The notes below the pieces were generated by a model. It was not told where the DNA came from and did not search any database. It saw only the letters and a list, made by a program, of their open reading frames with translations. 64,000 bases of DNA from Synechococcus sp. AG-673-F03 (GTDB lineage Bacteria > Cyanobacteriota > Cyanobacteriia > PCC-6307 > Cyanobiaceae): positions 38,668 to 102,667 of the forward strand of contig QCTJ01000004.1 in NCBI GenBank assembly GCA_003211205.1, written 5' to 3'. Positions 9,620-18,813 of the stretch are shown here, in pieces. How positions within the stretch are numbered: the first letter of the stretch is position 1; each line of letters starts with the position of its first letter. The position numbers and the translations under genes were made by a program.

Positions 9620-10537
9620 ATGCATCAGTTCCTTCCCTACGCCTGGTTCCAGGGACGCTGCGTTCCTTTCGAGGATGCCAAGGTGTCGGTGGCGACACAT
9701 GCATTGCATTACGGAACTGGTGCCTTTGGTGGGATGCGGGCCATTCCCGACCCGATCAAACCCGGAGGAATGCTCCTGTTCCGTGCTGACCGTCATGCCC
9801 GTCGGCTGTCTCAGAGCGCCCATCTGTTGATGGCTGATCTCAGTGAAGAGACCGTGATGGAAGCTCTCACAGCGACGCTTCATGCCAATCAACCCACCAC
9901 ACCGATTTATCTGAGGCCATTTGTTTACACGAGTGATCTCGGAATCGCGCCACGACTGCACAACATCGAGACCGATTTTCTGATCTATGGGCTGGAGCTT
10001 GGTGACTATCTCTCCCCGGATGGAGTGAGTTGTCGGATTAGCAGCTGGACCCGCCAGGAAGATCGCTCACTGCCCCTGCGCGGCAAGATCAGCGGTGCCT
10101 ACATCACCAGCTCGCTGGCTAAGTCGGAGGCCGTCGCCTGCGGTTTTGATGAAGCTCTGCTGATGAACACTCGCGGCAAGGTGAGTGAGGCCAGTGGGAT
10201 GAATTTGTTCATCGTCCGTGACGGCCAGCTGATTACTCCGGGAGTGGATCAAGACATACTCGAGGGGATCACGCGAGCCAGCGTGATTGAACTGGCCAAG
10301 GGCATGGGCATTGATGTGATCGAGCGGCCAGTTGATAAGACCGAGTTGTTCATCGCTGATGAGGTCTTTCTGACAGGAACAGCGGCCAAGATCAGTCCGA
10401 TCCGTCAGCTGGAGTCAACGGTTCTCTCGCAACAACGACCCCTGATGGAAGCGCTTCGCTCCAAGCTGGTGGCGATAACAGAGGGCCGAGATGAGCAATA
10501 TGCCCACTGGGTCACCCGGATCGATCTGGAGAGATGA
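9620..10537 (+). CDS. ilvE: branched-chain amino acid aminotransferase
   Basis: A fold-type IV PLP aminotransferase that interconverts leucine, isoleucine and valine with their 2-oxo acids using glutamate/2-oxoglutarate. The 305-residue length is standard. Seen: the N-terminal ALHYGTGAFGGMRA segment, the region with the Schiff-base lysine (LPLRGKISGAYITSSLAKSE), the GKVSEASGMNLFIV motif that binds the cofactor phosphate region, and EVFLTGTAAKISPI near the end. It starts 45 bp from the divergent cobN and is followed 78 bp later by metH on the same strand. Confidence 0.95.
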   Translation: MHQFLPYAWFQGRCVPFEDAKVSVATHALHYGTGAFGGMRAIPDPIKPGGMLLFRADRHARRLSQSAHLLMADLSEETVMEALTATLHANQPTTPIYLRPFVYTSDLGIAPRLHNIETDFLIYGLELGDYLSPDGVSCRISSWTRQEDRSLPLRGKISGAYITSSLAKSEAVACGFDEALLMNTRGKVSEASGMNLFIVRDGQLITPGVDQDILEGITRASVIELAKGMGIDVIERPVDKTELFIADEVFLTGTAAKISPIRQLESTVLSQQRPLMEALRSKLVAITEGRDEQYAHWVTRIDLER

Positions 10538-10615
10538 GCCTGCCAAAGTCTGTGTCTTTGACGTCAAAACCGGGGTCCTGAGACCTGCATTTCTTAGGAT
10601 GGATTCATCGATCCA

Positions 10616-13600
10616 ATGGTGATGCAGGCAGTTCAGACGAAGTCCATCACTGAATCATCCCGCTTCCTCAAGCGCCTGCACGATCCCAGTCGACCTGTTC
10701 TGGTGTTTGACGGTGCCACTGGCACCTCCCTGCAGCAGATGGATCTGTCGGCCGATGATTTCGGTGGGGAAGTGCTTGAGGGTTGTAATGAAAACCTTGT
10801 GGTCACGCGCCCAGACGCGGTGCAGGCCGTGCATCGCCAGTTTCTGGAGGCTGGTTGTGATGTGATCGAGACGGACACCTTCGGTGCCGCGTCAGTGGTC
10901 CTGGCGGAATATGACCTTGAGGATCAGGCTTTCGTTCTCAACAAACGTGCAGCGGAACTGGCCCGTGAGATCGCAGATGAATACAGCACTCCGGATAAGC
11001 CGCGCTTCGTCGCAGGTTCAATGGGGCCGACCACCAAGCTCCCCACACTCGGCCACATTGATTTCGACACGCTGAGAGCTTCCTTCCGAGATCAGGCGGC
11101 AGGCCTGATTGCCGGCGATGTGGATCTGTTCATCATCGAGACCTGTCAGGACGTGCTTCAGATCAAGGCAGCACTTCAAGGCGTTGAGGATGCCTTTGAA
11201 GCCAGCGGCGAACGTCGGCCGTTGATGGTCTCCGTGACGATGGAGACCACGGGAACCATGTTGGTTGGCTCGGATATCGCTGCCGTGGTCTCCATTCTTG
11301 AACCGTTCCCGATCGATGTGCTCGGTTTGAACTGTGCCACCGGTCCAGAGCAGATGAAGGAGCACATCAAGTATCTGGCCGAATACTCGCCCTTTGTTGT
11401 GAGCTGCATCCCCAATGCCGGTCTCCCGGAGAACATCGGCGGTGTTGCCCATTACCGGCTCACTCCCATTGAGCTGAAAATGCAGCTCATGCACTTCGTT
11501 GAGGATCTTGGTGTTCAGGTGATTGGTGGCTGCTGTGGCACTACACCAGCTCATATCAAAGCGCTGTCAGAGATTTCCGATGAACTGAAACCCGCCGAGC
11601 GGCAGGTGAGGACGCACCACCTTGAACGCCAGCAGCTGGGTTATGAGCCGGCGGCAGCTTCGCTGTACGGAGCAACACCCTATTTCCAGGACAACTCCTT
11701 CCTGATCATTGGCGAGCGATTGAATGCGAGCGGGTCCAAAAAGGTCCGTGAACTGCTGAATGAAGAGGATTGGGATGGCCTTGTTGGTCTGGCACGTGGG
11801 CAGGTGAAGGAGAACGCTCATGTTCTTGATGTCAATGTCGATTATGTGGGACGCGACGGCGAGAAAGATATGCATGAAATGGTGACTCGTGTGGTCACCA
11901 ACGTGAATCTGCCACTGATGCTTGATTCAACTGAATGGCAGAAAATGGAGGCCGGACTGAAAGTTGCCGGCGGTAAATGCATCCTCAATTCCACGAACTA
12001 TGAGGATGGTGATGAACGTTTTTTCAAAGTACTTGAACTTGCTCGCCGTTACGGCGCAGCTGTTGTGATCGGCACCATTGACGAGGAGGGCATGGCGCGA
12101 ACGGCTGAGAAAAAAGTCGCTATCGCAAAACGTGCCTACAGAGATGCTGTTGAGTTTGGGATCCCAGCCCGAGAGATTTTTTACGATCCCCTCGCATTAC
12201 CAATTTCAACAGGAATTGAGGAGGATCGCCGCAATGCAATTGAAACGATTGAAGCGATTCGCCGGATTCGTAGCGAACTTCCCGGTGTTCACGTTGTGCT
12301 CGGTGTCTCGAATGTCAGCTTCGGACTATCTCCTGCCGCCAGAATTACGCTCAACTCTGTTTTCCTCCATGACTGCTGTGAGGCAGGTATGGATGCTGCG
12401 ATTGTTTCTCCCGCGAAGATTCTTCCCCTGATCAAGATTGATGAGGGTCACCAACAGGTTTGTCGCGATCTAATCAAAGATTCTCGCCGTTTTGATGGAG
12501 ACGTCTGTATTTATGACCCCCTAACTGAGCTCACCACGCTGTTTGAGGGTGTCAGTACTAAGGAGGCCCGCTCTTCTGGGCCCTCTTTGACCGATCTCCC
12601 CGTTGAGGAAAGACTCAAGCAGCACATCATCGATGGTGAACGGATCGGCCTTGATGTGGCTCTTAATGAGGGGCTTGAAAATTACAAACCACTCGAGATC
12701 GTTAACACTTTCCTTCTCGATGGAATGAAAGTTGTTGGTGAATTATTTGGCTCTGGTCAAATGCAGCTTCCATTCGTTTTGCAATCTGCTGAAACCATGA
12801 AATCAGCTGTTGCGTTCCTTGAACCGCATATGGAGAAAAGTGACGGCAAGAGATCAGCAAAGGCAAAATTTCTGATTGCCACGGTCAGGGGAGATGTACA
12901 TGACATCGGCAAAAATCTCGTCGATATCATCCTCACTAATAATGGTTATGAGGTCATTAATTTAGGTATTAAGCAGGATGTTGGAGCCATTATTGCTGCT
13001 CAAGAACAGCATCAGGCGGACTGCATCGCGATGAGTGGACTTCTTGTGAAATCCACCGCATTCATGAAAGATAATCTCTCTGCTTTTAATGAAGCTGGTA
13101 TCAATGTTCCAGTGGTTCTGGGTGGAGCTGCTCTAACACCGAGGTTTGTCAACAAGGATTGCAGTGAGGTGTACAACGGCAAAGTTCTTTACGGAAGAGA
13201 CGCATTTACAGATCTGCGTTTCATGGATGCCTTTGTGGATGCCCGTCAGTCCGACTCCTGGGATAACGAAAAAGGCTTTTTGAATGGCACTCCTGAGGGA
13301 CTGACCCTCGGAGGTGAATCGGGTTCGCAATCCGACTCCGCTACATCCGATGATTCGAAGCCGAGTGAAGGTGGAAAGAAGATCAAGGCAGACCCTGTGC
13401 CGGTCAGTTTCGATCGATCCGACACCGTGCCTGAGGAGGCGGCCATTCAGCCCTCGTTCCTGGGTCCAAAAGTGTTGCAGGGAGACGCTGAAATACCTCT
13501 GCCTGAGGTGATGGCCTACCTCGACCGACAGGCTCTGTTTGCCGGACAGTGGCAGATGCGCAAGGTCAAAGGCCAGTCAAGGGAAGACTATGAGGCTGAT

Positions 13601-14248
13601 CTGCAAGCCAAGGCAGAGCCCGTTCTTCAGGCTTGGCTGCAACGCTCTATCGACGAAAGCCTGCTACACCCGGCTGTGGCTTATGGCTATTTCCCCTGCG
13701 GACGAGAAGGAAACGATGTTGTTGTTTTTGACCCGGACGGATCGCGCGAACTTGGCCGTTTTTCTGTGCCACGCCAGCGAGGCGGCAATCGCTACTGCAT
13801 TGCCGATTTCTACAGAGACCTCGTTGACGGAGGTCCCAGCGATGTTTTGCCGATGCAAGCGGTCACGATGGGGGAGCAGGCCTCTGTCTTTGCTCAACAG
13901 CTGTTCGAGGCCGATTCCTACAGCGACTACCTGTTCTTCCATGGACTGGCCGTTCAGATGGCCGAAGCTCTTGCCGAATGGACCCATGCGCGTGTGAGAC
14001 GCGAATGCGGATTTGCAGATCCTGAAGGGATGCAGCTCAGGGATGTGTTGGCCCAGCGCTACAGGGGCAGTCGTTACTCCTTTGGCTACCCGGCATGTCC
14101 CAACGTTGCTGATTCACGGCAGCAGCTGCTGTGGCTTGGCGCTGACCGTGTCGGCCTGAGCATGGATGAGGGCGACCAGCTTCATCCGGAACAGAGCACC
14201 ACGGCACTGGTGGCATTGCACAGCAAAGCCCGCTATTTCAGCGCTTAA
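10616..14248 (+). CDS. metH: cobalamin-dependent methionine synthase
   Basis: MetH transfers a methyl group from 5-methyltetrahydrofolate to homocysteine through methylcobalamin. The 1210-residue protein has all modules: homocysteine domain (about 20-330) with the zinc cysteines C240 (LNCATG) and C306/C307 (GGCCGTT), folate domain (about 355-620, [16 protein letters not shown]), B12 cap and binding domain (about 640-890) with DVHDIGKN near residue 760 supplying the cobalt-ligand histidine, and an AdoMet reactivation domain with [20 protein letters not shown] near the end. A Ser/Asp/Lys-rich linker near 890-940 joins the last two. ATG 10616 is followed by an alternative ATG at 10622. The middle of the gene is visibly more AT-rich than both ends. 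No B12 riboswitch was recognised upstream. Confidence 0.97.
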   Translation: MVMQAVQTKSITESSRFLKRLHDPSRPVLVFDGATGTSLQQMDLSADDFGGEVLEGCNENLVVTRPDAVQAVHRQFLEAGCDVIETDTFGAASVVLAEYDLEDQAFVLNKRAAELAREIADEYSTPDKPRFVAGSMGPTTKLPTLGHIDFDTLRASFRDQAAGLIAGDVDLFIIETCQDVLQIKAALQGVEDAFEASGERRPLMVSVTMETTGTMLVGSDIAAVVSILEPFPIDVLGLNCATGPEQMKEHIKYLAEYSPFVVSCIPNAGLPENIGGVAHYRLTPIELKMQLMHFVEDLGVQVIGGCCGTTPAHIKALSEISDELKPAERQVRTHHLERQQLGYEPAAASLYGATPYFQDNSFLIIGERLNASGSKKVRELLNEEDWDGLVGLARGQVKENAHVLDVNVDYVGRDGEKDMHEMVTRVVTNVNLPLMLDSTEWQKMEAGLKVAGGKCILNSTNYEDGDERFFKVLELARRYGAAVVIGTIDEEGMARTAEKKVAIAKRAYRDAVEFGIPAREIFYDPLALPISTGIEEDRRNAIETIEAIRRIRSELPGVHVVLGVSNVSFGLSPAARITLNSVFLHDCCEAGMDAAIVSPAKILPLIKIDEGHQQVCRDLIKDSRRFDGDVCIYDPLTELTTLFEGVSTKEARSSGPSLTDLPVEERLKQHIIDGERIGLDVALNEGLENYKPLEIVNTFLLDGMKVVGELFGSGQMQLPFVLQSAETMKSAVAFLEPHMEKSDGKRSAKAKFLIATVRGDVHDIGKNLVDIILTNNGYEVINLGIKQDVGAIIAAQEQHQADCIAMSGLLVKSTAFMKDNLSAFNEAGINVPVVLGGAALTPRFVNKDCSEVYNGKVLYGRDAFTDLRFMDAFVDARQSDSWDNEKGFLNGTPEGLTLGGESGSQSDSATSDDSKPSEGGKKIKADPVPVSFDRSDTVPEEAAIQPSFLGPKVLQGDAEIPLPEVMAYLDRQALFAGQWQMRKVKGQSREDYEADLQAKAEPVLQAWLQRSIDESLLHPAVAYGYFPCGREGNDVVVFDPDGSRELGRFSVPRQRGGNRYCIADFYRDLVDGGPSDVLPMQAVTMGEQASVFAQQLFEADSYSDYLFFHGLAVQMAEALAEWTHARVRRECGFADPEGMQLRDVLAQRYRGSRYSFGYPACPNVADSRQQLLWLGADRVGLSMDEGDQLHPEQSTTALVALHSKARYFSA

Positions 14249-14259
14249 GCAGGATCACT

Positions 14260-14274
14260 GCTGCAGACTGCAGC
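14260..14274. repeat. perfect 7-bp inverted repeat downstream of metH
   Basis: GCTGCAG and CTGCAGC flank a single A, followed by CTTTCA. It sits 11 bp after the metH stop and 20 bp before the next start. Such a tight palindrome may act as a weak transcription end, an operator, or nothing; it has no proper U tract. Confidence 0.3.
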
Positions 14275-14293
14275 TTTCATCAACCGCATCACC

Positions 14294-14566
14294 ATGGATC
14301 TCAGTGGGCCCGGCGTCATCGACGAGGCGATCAATGCAGGGATCGATCTGGATGGATCACCTCTGCCAGCTCAGATGCTGACGCTTTACAGAGAAGTGAT
14401 GACCCTTGAAAGCCAGCGCAAGCGGAGCGGAGTCCGCAAATCGATGCGCAACCGTGTGGTCAAGACCGGCGCCAAACATTTCGACCAGGAAACGCTGAAT
14501 CAGCGCTTGATCGATGCTGGATGGGAGGGTCTGAAGGCTAAGGAGATCAGCTTCTTCTACGGCTGA
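14294..14566 (+). CDS. conserved small hypothetical protein
   Basis: A 90-residue, largely hydrophilic protein starting MDLSGPGVID, with a basic middle (QRKRSGVRKSMRNRVVKTG) and an aromatic C-terminus ending SFFYG. No transmembrane segment or enzymatic motif is seen. The basic stretch could contact nucleic acid, but that is only an inference. It follows metH after 45 bp on the same strand and converges on a small reverse gene with a 27-bp gap. I do not recognise a named family. Confidence 0.7.
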   Translation: MDLSGPGVIDEAINAGIDLDGSPLPAQMLTLYREVMTLESQRKRSGVRKSMRNRVVKTGAKHFDQETLNQRLIDAGWEGLKAKEISFFYG

Positions 14567-14593
14567 CCCAAGCCGCTGATGGAGCTCTGTGGA

Positions 14594-14824
14594 TCATCCC
14601 TGGCAGAGCTTCTCCATCGTGTCGATCACTTCCTGTTGAAATTCCTCGAGGGCACTGGATTCGCTGAGGTCGATCCCCTCTCCCGCAGCATTCTGAGACA
14701 GGTCCTGAAAGTGGAATGCCCCCTCACCGTTGGCGAGGAACTCAATCGCTGAGGATTCCCCGCTTTCGCGGAAGGCGTCGCAGAGGGCGAGGAACGCTGC
14801 GTCTTCAGTGAACTCCCAATCCAT
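14594..14824 (-). CDS. small acidic hypothetical protein
   Basis: A 76-residue acidic protein starting MDWEFTEDAAFLALCDAF. It contains about twice as many Asp/Glu as Lys/Arg and a predicted helical C-terminus (SSALEEFQQEVIDTMEKLCQ). No metal site, signal or membrane segment is seen. The divergent DUF2237 gene starts 111 bp away. Codon use looks like real coding sequence. Function unknown. Confidence 0.65.
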   Translation of the reverse strand: MDWEFTEDAAFLALCDAFRESGESSAIEFLANGEGAFHFQDLSQNAAGEGIDLSESSALEEFQQEVIDTMEKLCQG

Positions 14825-14935
14825 CGAGGAGGCATAACTGATTGACCTTTAACGCCTCGCCCCCGGGATCCGTCAACCATCTTGTCGCGCAATGTGCCAG
14901 TACTTCGGCAGACTCCTCATGGATTCCATGGCGCA

Positions 14936-15343
14936 ATGAGCTCTGAACCATTTCCCGAAACCGAAGTCCAGGCCAGCGATTTGAATGTTCTGGGTAAGCC
15001 TCTGGAGGTGTGCAGTTGTCAGCCCATGACCGGATGGTTCAGAGATGGACATTGTCGAACCGATGTGGGCGATCTCGGACGTCACAGCGTCTGTTGCGTG
15101 ATGACAGAAAGCTTTCTCAGTTACAGCAGGGCTCAGGGCAATGATCTGAGCACCCCGATGCCTCAGTTTGGTTTTCCGGGTCTTCAACCTGGAGATCACT
15201 GGTGTGTCTGTGCGCCTCGCTGGAAGGAGGCGCATGAGGATGGAATGGCTCCCCCGGTTCTGTTGAACTCCACAGAACGCAGCACGGTAGAAATCATTTC
15301 ACTGGATATCCTGCGAGAACATGCTCACCAGGGAATGTCCTGA
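14936..15343 (+). CDS. DUF2237 family protein
   Basis: A 135-residue protein matching the DUF2237 pattern: LNVLGKPLEVCSCQPMTGW, FRDGHCRTD, GRHSVCCVMTESFLSYS, GNDLSTPMP, FGFPGLQPGDHWCVCAPRW. The seven conserved cysteines suggest a metal site or redox role, but the family has no established function. The open frame starts at TTG 14882; ATG 14936 is preferred because the family begins shortly before the LNVLG motif. It converges on the SDR gene and their 3' ends overlap by 19 bp. Confidence 0.85.
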   Translation: MSSEPFPETEVQASDLNVLGKPLEVCSCQPMTGWFRDGHCRTDVGDLGRHSVCCVMTESFLSYSRAQGNDLSTPMPQFGFPGLQPGDHWCVCAPRWKEAHEDGMAPPVLLNSTERSTVEIISLDILREHAHQGMS

Positions 15344-16053
15344 CCATCCCAGGCGATAAATCGACCGCTGTCGGATGGTGTCTGACCCAGCAGGACATCC
15401 AGGAGATGCCCTGCTGCCCTCTCAGGGCTAAACAGCTTCTCCTTGGGTACAAAGCTCTGAAAAGGCTGCGAAAGGGCTGTGTCTGTCGTTCCAGGATGCA
15501 AAAGAGTCACGGTCGCCAGCGGCAGACGTCGACCCCACTCAAGACTCAGGCAGCGCAACATCATGTTCTGTGCTGCCTTTGCGCCGCGATAGGCATACCA
15601 GCCTCCGCTGCGGTTATCGCCAATGCTGCCAACCCTGGCACTCAGGCTGGCGAAATGAAAGGGTAAGTCCCTGCTCAGAACAGGCTCTACTGCCTTGGCT
15701 AGCAGCAGTGGACCAGCCGCGTTGATCGCAAACGAGTCGAGCAATGCAGATTGCTCAGCATGTTGCAGTCGTTTTTCAGGTTGATAGCAGGGGCCGTGAA
15801 GACGTCCAGTGGCGTTGATCACCACTCTCAGAGGATGGGAGTCACCCCTGAGTTGTTCGGTCAGTTTGCTGAGACTGTCCGTGCACTGGAGATCAACCGT
15901 CCATTCCTGGTCCGACACCGTGTGACGCGTGGCCAGCGTCACCTGCAGGGATGACTGGCGCCGTGCCAGTTCCGCACTCAATGCCCGCCCGATCCCGCCT
16001 CCCCCGACAACGAGAGCTCGTCCCTGCCAGCTATCGGTGCACATTTCAGGCAT
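15325..16053 (-). CDS. short-chain dehydrogenase/reductase (SDR)
   Basis: A 242-residue classical-type SDR, an NAD(P)-dependent oxidoreductase of unknown substrate. Seen: the nucleotide loop ALVVGGGGIGRALSAEL near residue 13, NATG near 86 (the NAG-equivalent), the catalytic serine in HFASLSARVG, and the YxxxK catalytic pair in YAYRGAKAA near residue 153. After the active site there is a PGTTDTALSQPF segment as in other SDRs. It is transcribed away from the SpoIID gene with 24 bp between starts. Related cyanobacterial proteins are often annotated as C-factor-like or cell-cell signalling SDRs; that name is not supported by sequence here. Confidence 0.88.
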   Translation of the reverse strand: MPEMCTDSWQGRALVVGGGGIGRALSAELARRQSSLQVTLATRHTVSDQEWTVDLQCTDSLSKLTEQLRGDSHPLRVVINATGRLHGPCYQPEKRLQHAEQSALLDSFAINAAGPLLLAKAVEPVLSRDLPFHFASLSARVGSIGDNRSGGWYAYRGAKAAQNMMLRCLSLEWGRRLPLATVTLLHPGTTDTALSQPFQSFVPKEKLFSPERAAGHLLDVLLGQTPSDSGRFIAWDGQDIPW

Positions 16054-16077
16054 GATTCCAGCGCCGCCTCAGCGGGT

Positions 16078-16983
16078 ATGCGTCTCGTTCGACCACTGTT
16101 ACTAACTCTGCTGGCGAGTGCGGGGCTGGCCTCACTGATCGTCTGGTCCACCAGAGCTGGGCGTTTCCACTCAGGCAGCCAAGACGCAGAGCTCTTGCTC
16201 AGCACGTTGTTTGATGCAGAAACTCAGTCCAAAAGCGGTGATCAAGTGCCGCCAATAGCCTCTGTTCCTGAGGTGCCTGCACCCAGTGAGAGCCCTGATC
16301 CTCAGCTGCGTATCGCCCTGTTGAGTCAGCGGCCATTGCGACAGGTCAGCACCCAGGATGGAGCGAGCTGTCGGCAGCAGCGAGGAATCACCGTTCGTCC
16401 AGGACGGGTCAACGGGATGCTCGCCAAGGGATCGACAGGTCTTGTGAGTTGTGGTGGTACCAGTGGATCGGTGTTGGTGAACGGTCGTGCCTACGAAGGA
16501 ACCATTCATCTGCTCAACAAAGGGCAGGGATGCCTCGCCATCAATCAGATCAACTTGGAGCGCTATGTGACGTCTGTTGTGGGAGCTGAAATGCCCAGCC
16601 ACTGGAATGGCGAAGCTCTCAAAGCCCAGGCCGTGGCAGCCCGCTCCTATGGCCTCGTTCACATGCTCCGTCCGGCCAACAGCGACTGGAACCTTGGAGA
16701 CACCACTCGCTGGCAGGCTTACGCCGGCAGAACCAGCAGCAACGCGTCAACCATTCAAGCCACGGAAGATACGCGCGGGCTCGTTTTGAGTTTCAAGGGA
16801 GGCCTGGTTGAGTCGTTATATGCATCCACTCAGGAGATCTCCGAAGAAGCACACGGGCATCTCGGTGCGAGCATGAGCCAGCATGGTGCTCAGGAGCTGG
16901 CACAGCAGGGGCTTCGATTCAACGAGATCCTCGGCAGGTACTACGCAGGGGCATCGCTGGCGAGGATCAAATCCGATGGGTGA
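16078..16983 (+). CDS. SpoIID/LytB domain protein, exported
   Basis: A 301-residue protein with an N-terminal signal peptide or anchor (LLLTLLASAGLASLIVWS) and a SpoIID/LytB domain. The family signature is clear: INLERYVTSVVGAEMPSHW followed by EALKAQAVAARSYGL. In spore formers SpoIID cleaves peptidoglycan glycan strands; in cyanobacteria the role is presumably cell-wall remodelling in the periplasm. Later the conserved EDTRGLVL and ASMSQHGAQELAQQG segments are present. Its final codons overlap the start of the next gene by 8 bp. Confidence 0.88.
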   Translation: MRLVRPLLLTLLASAGLASLIVWSTRAGRFHSGSQDAELLLSTLFDAETQSKSGDQVPPIASVPEVPAPSESPDPQLRIALLSQRPLRQVSTQDGASCRQQRGITVRPGRVNGMLAKGSTGLVSCGGTSGSVLVNGRAYEGTIHLLNKGQGCLAINQINLERYVTSVVGAEMPSHWNGEALKAQAVAARSYGLVHMLRPANSDWNLGDTTRWQAYAGRTSSNASTIQATEDTRGLVLSFKGGLVESLYASTQEISEEAHGHLGASMSQHGAQELAQQGLRFNEILGRYYAGASLARIKSDG

Positions 16984-17872
16984 GAAGCAATTCTGGTCGA
17001 AGGCGCTGGAGCGCTCCGAACAGGCCTTGAATTGCGGTGCCCTGATCCCTCTCAGCACCTCCACCATCGAGCTTTCAGTGGCCAGTTCGGAGCAGTTTGA
17101 ACTGCGTCAGCTGAATGCGGCTCTGCCCAAACATCACAGACCTGAAGGGCCCAAGCCCAATCCTTTTCTTCCCTGGGACCCTCAACTGGAGATTGAGCGG
17201 ATTCACAACCATCACGTTCTGATTCTCAACAAGTACCCCGTACAGCGTGGGCACATGCTGTTGATCACCCAAGGCTGGGCATCTCAAATCGACTGGCTTC
17301 AACCTGAAGACTGGCGTGCCCTGGTGCAGGTCGACAGGGACAGCACAGGACTTTGGTTCTTCAACAGTGGTCCCAGGGCCGGAGCCAGTCAGCCCCATCG
17401 TCATCTCCAATTGTTGCCCCGTCATCCAGGTGAGTGCATCTGTCCGCGACTGTCCTGGTTTATGGAGCGTCTTCACAAACCTTCTGCATCGACAGGCAAC
17501 GAACAAAGCATTGATCCGCTGTTCAGCAACTGTGTCATCGCTGATCGACCACTCTCGAGTGATCCAGACGAGGAGGCGAATCTCCTCAATGACCTCTACC
17601 GCTCCCTTGCCTTGCGACTGGGTCTTGGTGATCAATCCAGCCAACAACCACCAGCAATTCCCTACAACCTGCTGTTGACGAAGTCTTGGATGGCGTTGAT
17701 CAAACGCAGTCAGGAGAAAGTCAAGGGATTCAGTGTCAATGCACTTGGATTTGCTGGTTACCTGCTGGCGACGGACCGATCAGATTTGACCTGGCTTCAG
17801 AGCCATGGTGGTGAACAGTTGCTCAGACAGGTTGTTCCTGACTTCCGTGATTCCACTGATGCAGTGAGTTGA
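16976..17872 (+). CDS. Ap4A phosphorylase / ATP adenylyltransferase-like protein
   Basis: A HIT-superfamily nucleotidyltransferase, 298 residues from ATG 16976, the only ATG near the expected N-terminus. Seen: the nucleotide-binding segment YPVQRGHMLLIT and the catalytic GASQPHRHLQLLP, matching the HxHxQ motif of Apa1/Apa2 enzymes, which split diadenosine tetraphosphate with phosphate into ATP and ADP. The C-terminal YNLLLTKSWMALIKRS and INALGFAG-like segment (VNALGFAGYLL) also fits that family. The physiological role may be removal of Ap4A made under stress. It overlaps the SpoIID gene by 8 bp and precedes the sigma factor. Confidence 0.88.
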   Translation: MGEKQFWSKALERSEQALNCGALIPLSTSTIELSVASSEQFELRQLNAALPKHHRPEGPKPNPFLPWDPQLEIERIHNHHVLILNKYPVQRGHMLLITQGWASQIDWLQPEDWRALVQVDRDSTGLWFFNSGPRAGASQPHRHLQLLPRHPGECICPRLSWFMERLHKPSASTGNEQSIDPLFSNCVIADRPLSSDPDEEANLLNDLYRSLALRLGLGDQSSQQPPAIPYNLLLTKSWMALIKRSQEKVKGFSVNALGFAGYLLATDRSDLTWLQSHGGEQLLRQVVPDFRDSTDAVS

Positions 17873-17909
17873 TCAGCGATGTCTGTCTGAAGGAGTCCAT
17901 CAGCTCCAC

Positions 17910-18515
17910 TTGAAGCGCTCCATGAACAGACAGCAGATCAGACGCAATGCACGGGTTGAACATCACATTCAGGTTGTGGAACCGCTGGCCAGACATTACG
18001 CGGCAAAAAGTGGTCAAGACCCAGACGACCTTCTGCAGGTGGGCTTGATGGGGTTGCTGAGGGCTGCTGAAGGCTATGAAGGCCAAAGGGAGATTCCTTT
18101 CTCAGCCTTTGCTCGACCCCATATCCGAGGGGCGATCCTGCATTATGTGCTGGACAAAGTCGCGATCATTCGGCTTCAGCGAGCGCTGCAGAACAGCAAT
18201 CGGGATGTCGGTGCCGGTTTTAATGCAGCCACTCAGCAACGTCGATTGGTGCTACTGGACGATTACCTGGTCAGCCAAGAGACTGACCCCACGAGTGAAC
18301 TGGATCGAAGGGAGCATCTGAGGCAGCTCACTCAGGCGCTACAACGACTCTCAAGACAGGAGCGGACTGCGCTTGAGCAAGTGATCCTCAAAGGGCAAAG
18401 TTTGTGAGATGTGGGTAATCAATCCGGTGTGAGCGCGATGACCATTCAACGTCGAGTGAAGCGTGATCTTGCCCAGCTGCGTCAACAACTAACAGTTCAG
18501 TTGGAACCGACCTGA
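17910..18515 (+). pseudogene. sigma-70 family factor with in-frame TGA in region 4
   Basis: The frame reads as an alternative sigma factor of about 200 codons. Region 2 is clear (PDDLLQVGLMGLLRAAEGY, FSAFARPHIRGAIL), as is the start of region 4 (QALQRLSRQERTALEQVIL). A TGA at 18405-18407 stops it after 165 residues, right before the recognition helix. The same frame continues without further stops to TGA 18513: DVGNQSGVSAMTIQRRVKRD, the rest of the -35-binding helix-turn-helix. Homologous HTHs have an arginine at this position, so CGA to TGA is the likely change. Without this segment, -35 recognition should fail. Either a recent pseudogene, a sequencing error, or programmed read-through. Start TTG 17910 or ATG 17922. 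Confidence 0.8.
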
Positions 18516-18700
18516 TCGCGTTCGATCTGCTGCTCAAGTGTGCTGATAGCTGCTGTTACAGCCGCGATTTGACGTTCAAGACCGTCTCGCCAGAAGCGCA
18601 TCATGCGCAATTTGCGCTCTTGGTGATGACGCTGCCAGTCGCCATCAGCACAGGGTGAGCATCCAAAAGGAGGAAACATCCGGAGAGTTGTTAACTCCAT
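18497..18700 (-). CDS. small hypothetical protein with coiled-coil C-terminus
   Basis: A 67-residue frame from ATG 18700 (GTG 18727 and ATG 18679 are alternatives). It contains FPPFGCSPCADGDWQRHHQE, with a CxxC pair, then a long helix RMMRFWRDGLERQIAAVTAA and a Glu/Gln-rich end that should form a coiled coil. Its 3' end overlaps the tail of the sigma-factor reading frame by 19 bp in opposite orientation. Coding quality is convincing after the second methionine. No family recognised. Confidence 0.55.
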   Translation of the reverse strand: MELTTLRMFPPFGCSPCADGDWQRHHQERKLRMMRFWRDGLERQIAAVTAAISTLEQQIERDQVGSN

Positions 18701-18813
18701 CCATCCTGGCGAGAACGGCCCCCTCACTGCGTCATCGAGATTGCTTGGCGGTTTTTACTCTGGCGATTAAGTTTGGAACTTGAGCCCTTCAAGGCCCCAG
18801 TCACCAGTCGCAA

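Noticed and set aside
10538..10615. Possible cobalamin riboswitch before metH
   Set aside because: The 78-bp spacer is too short for a B12 riboswitch and shows no B12-box pattern.
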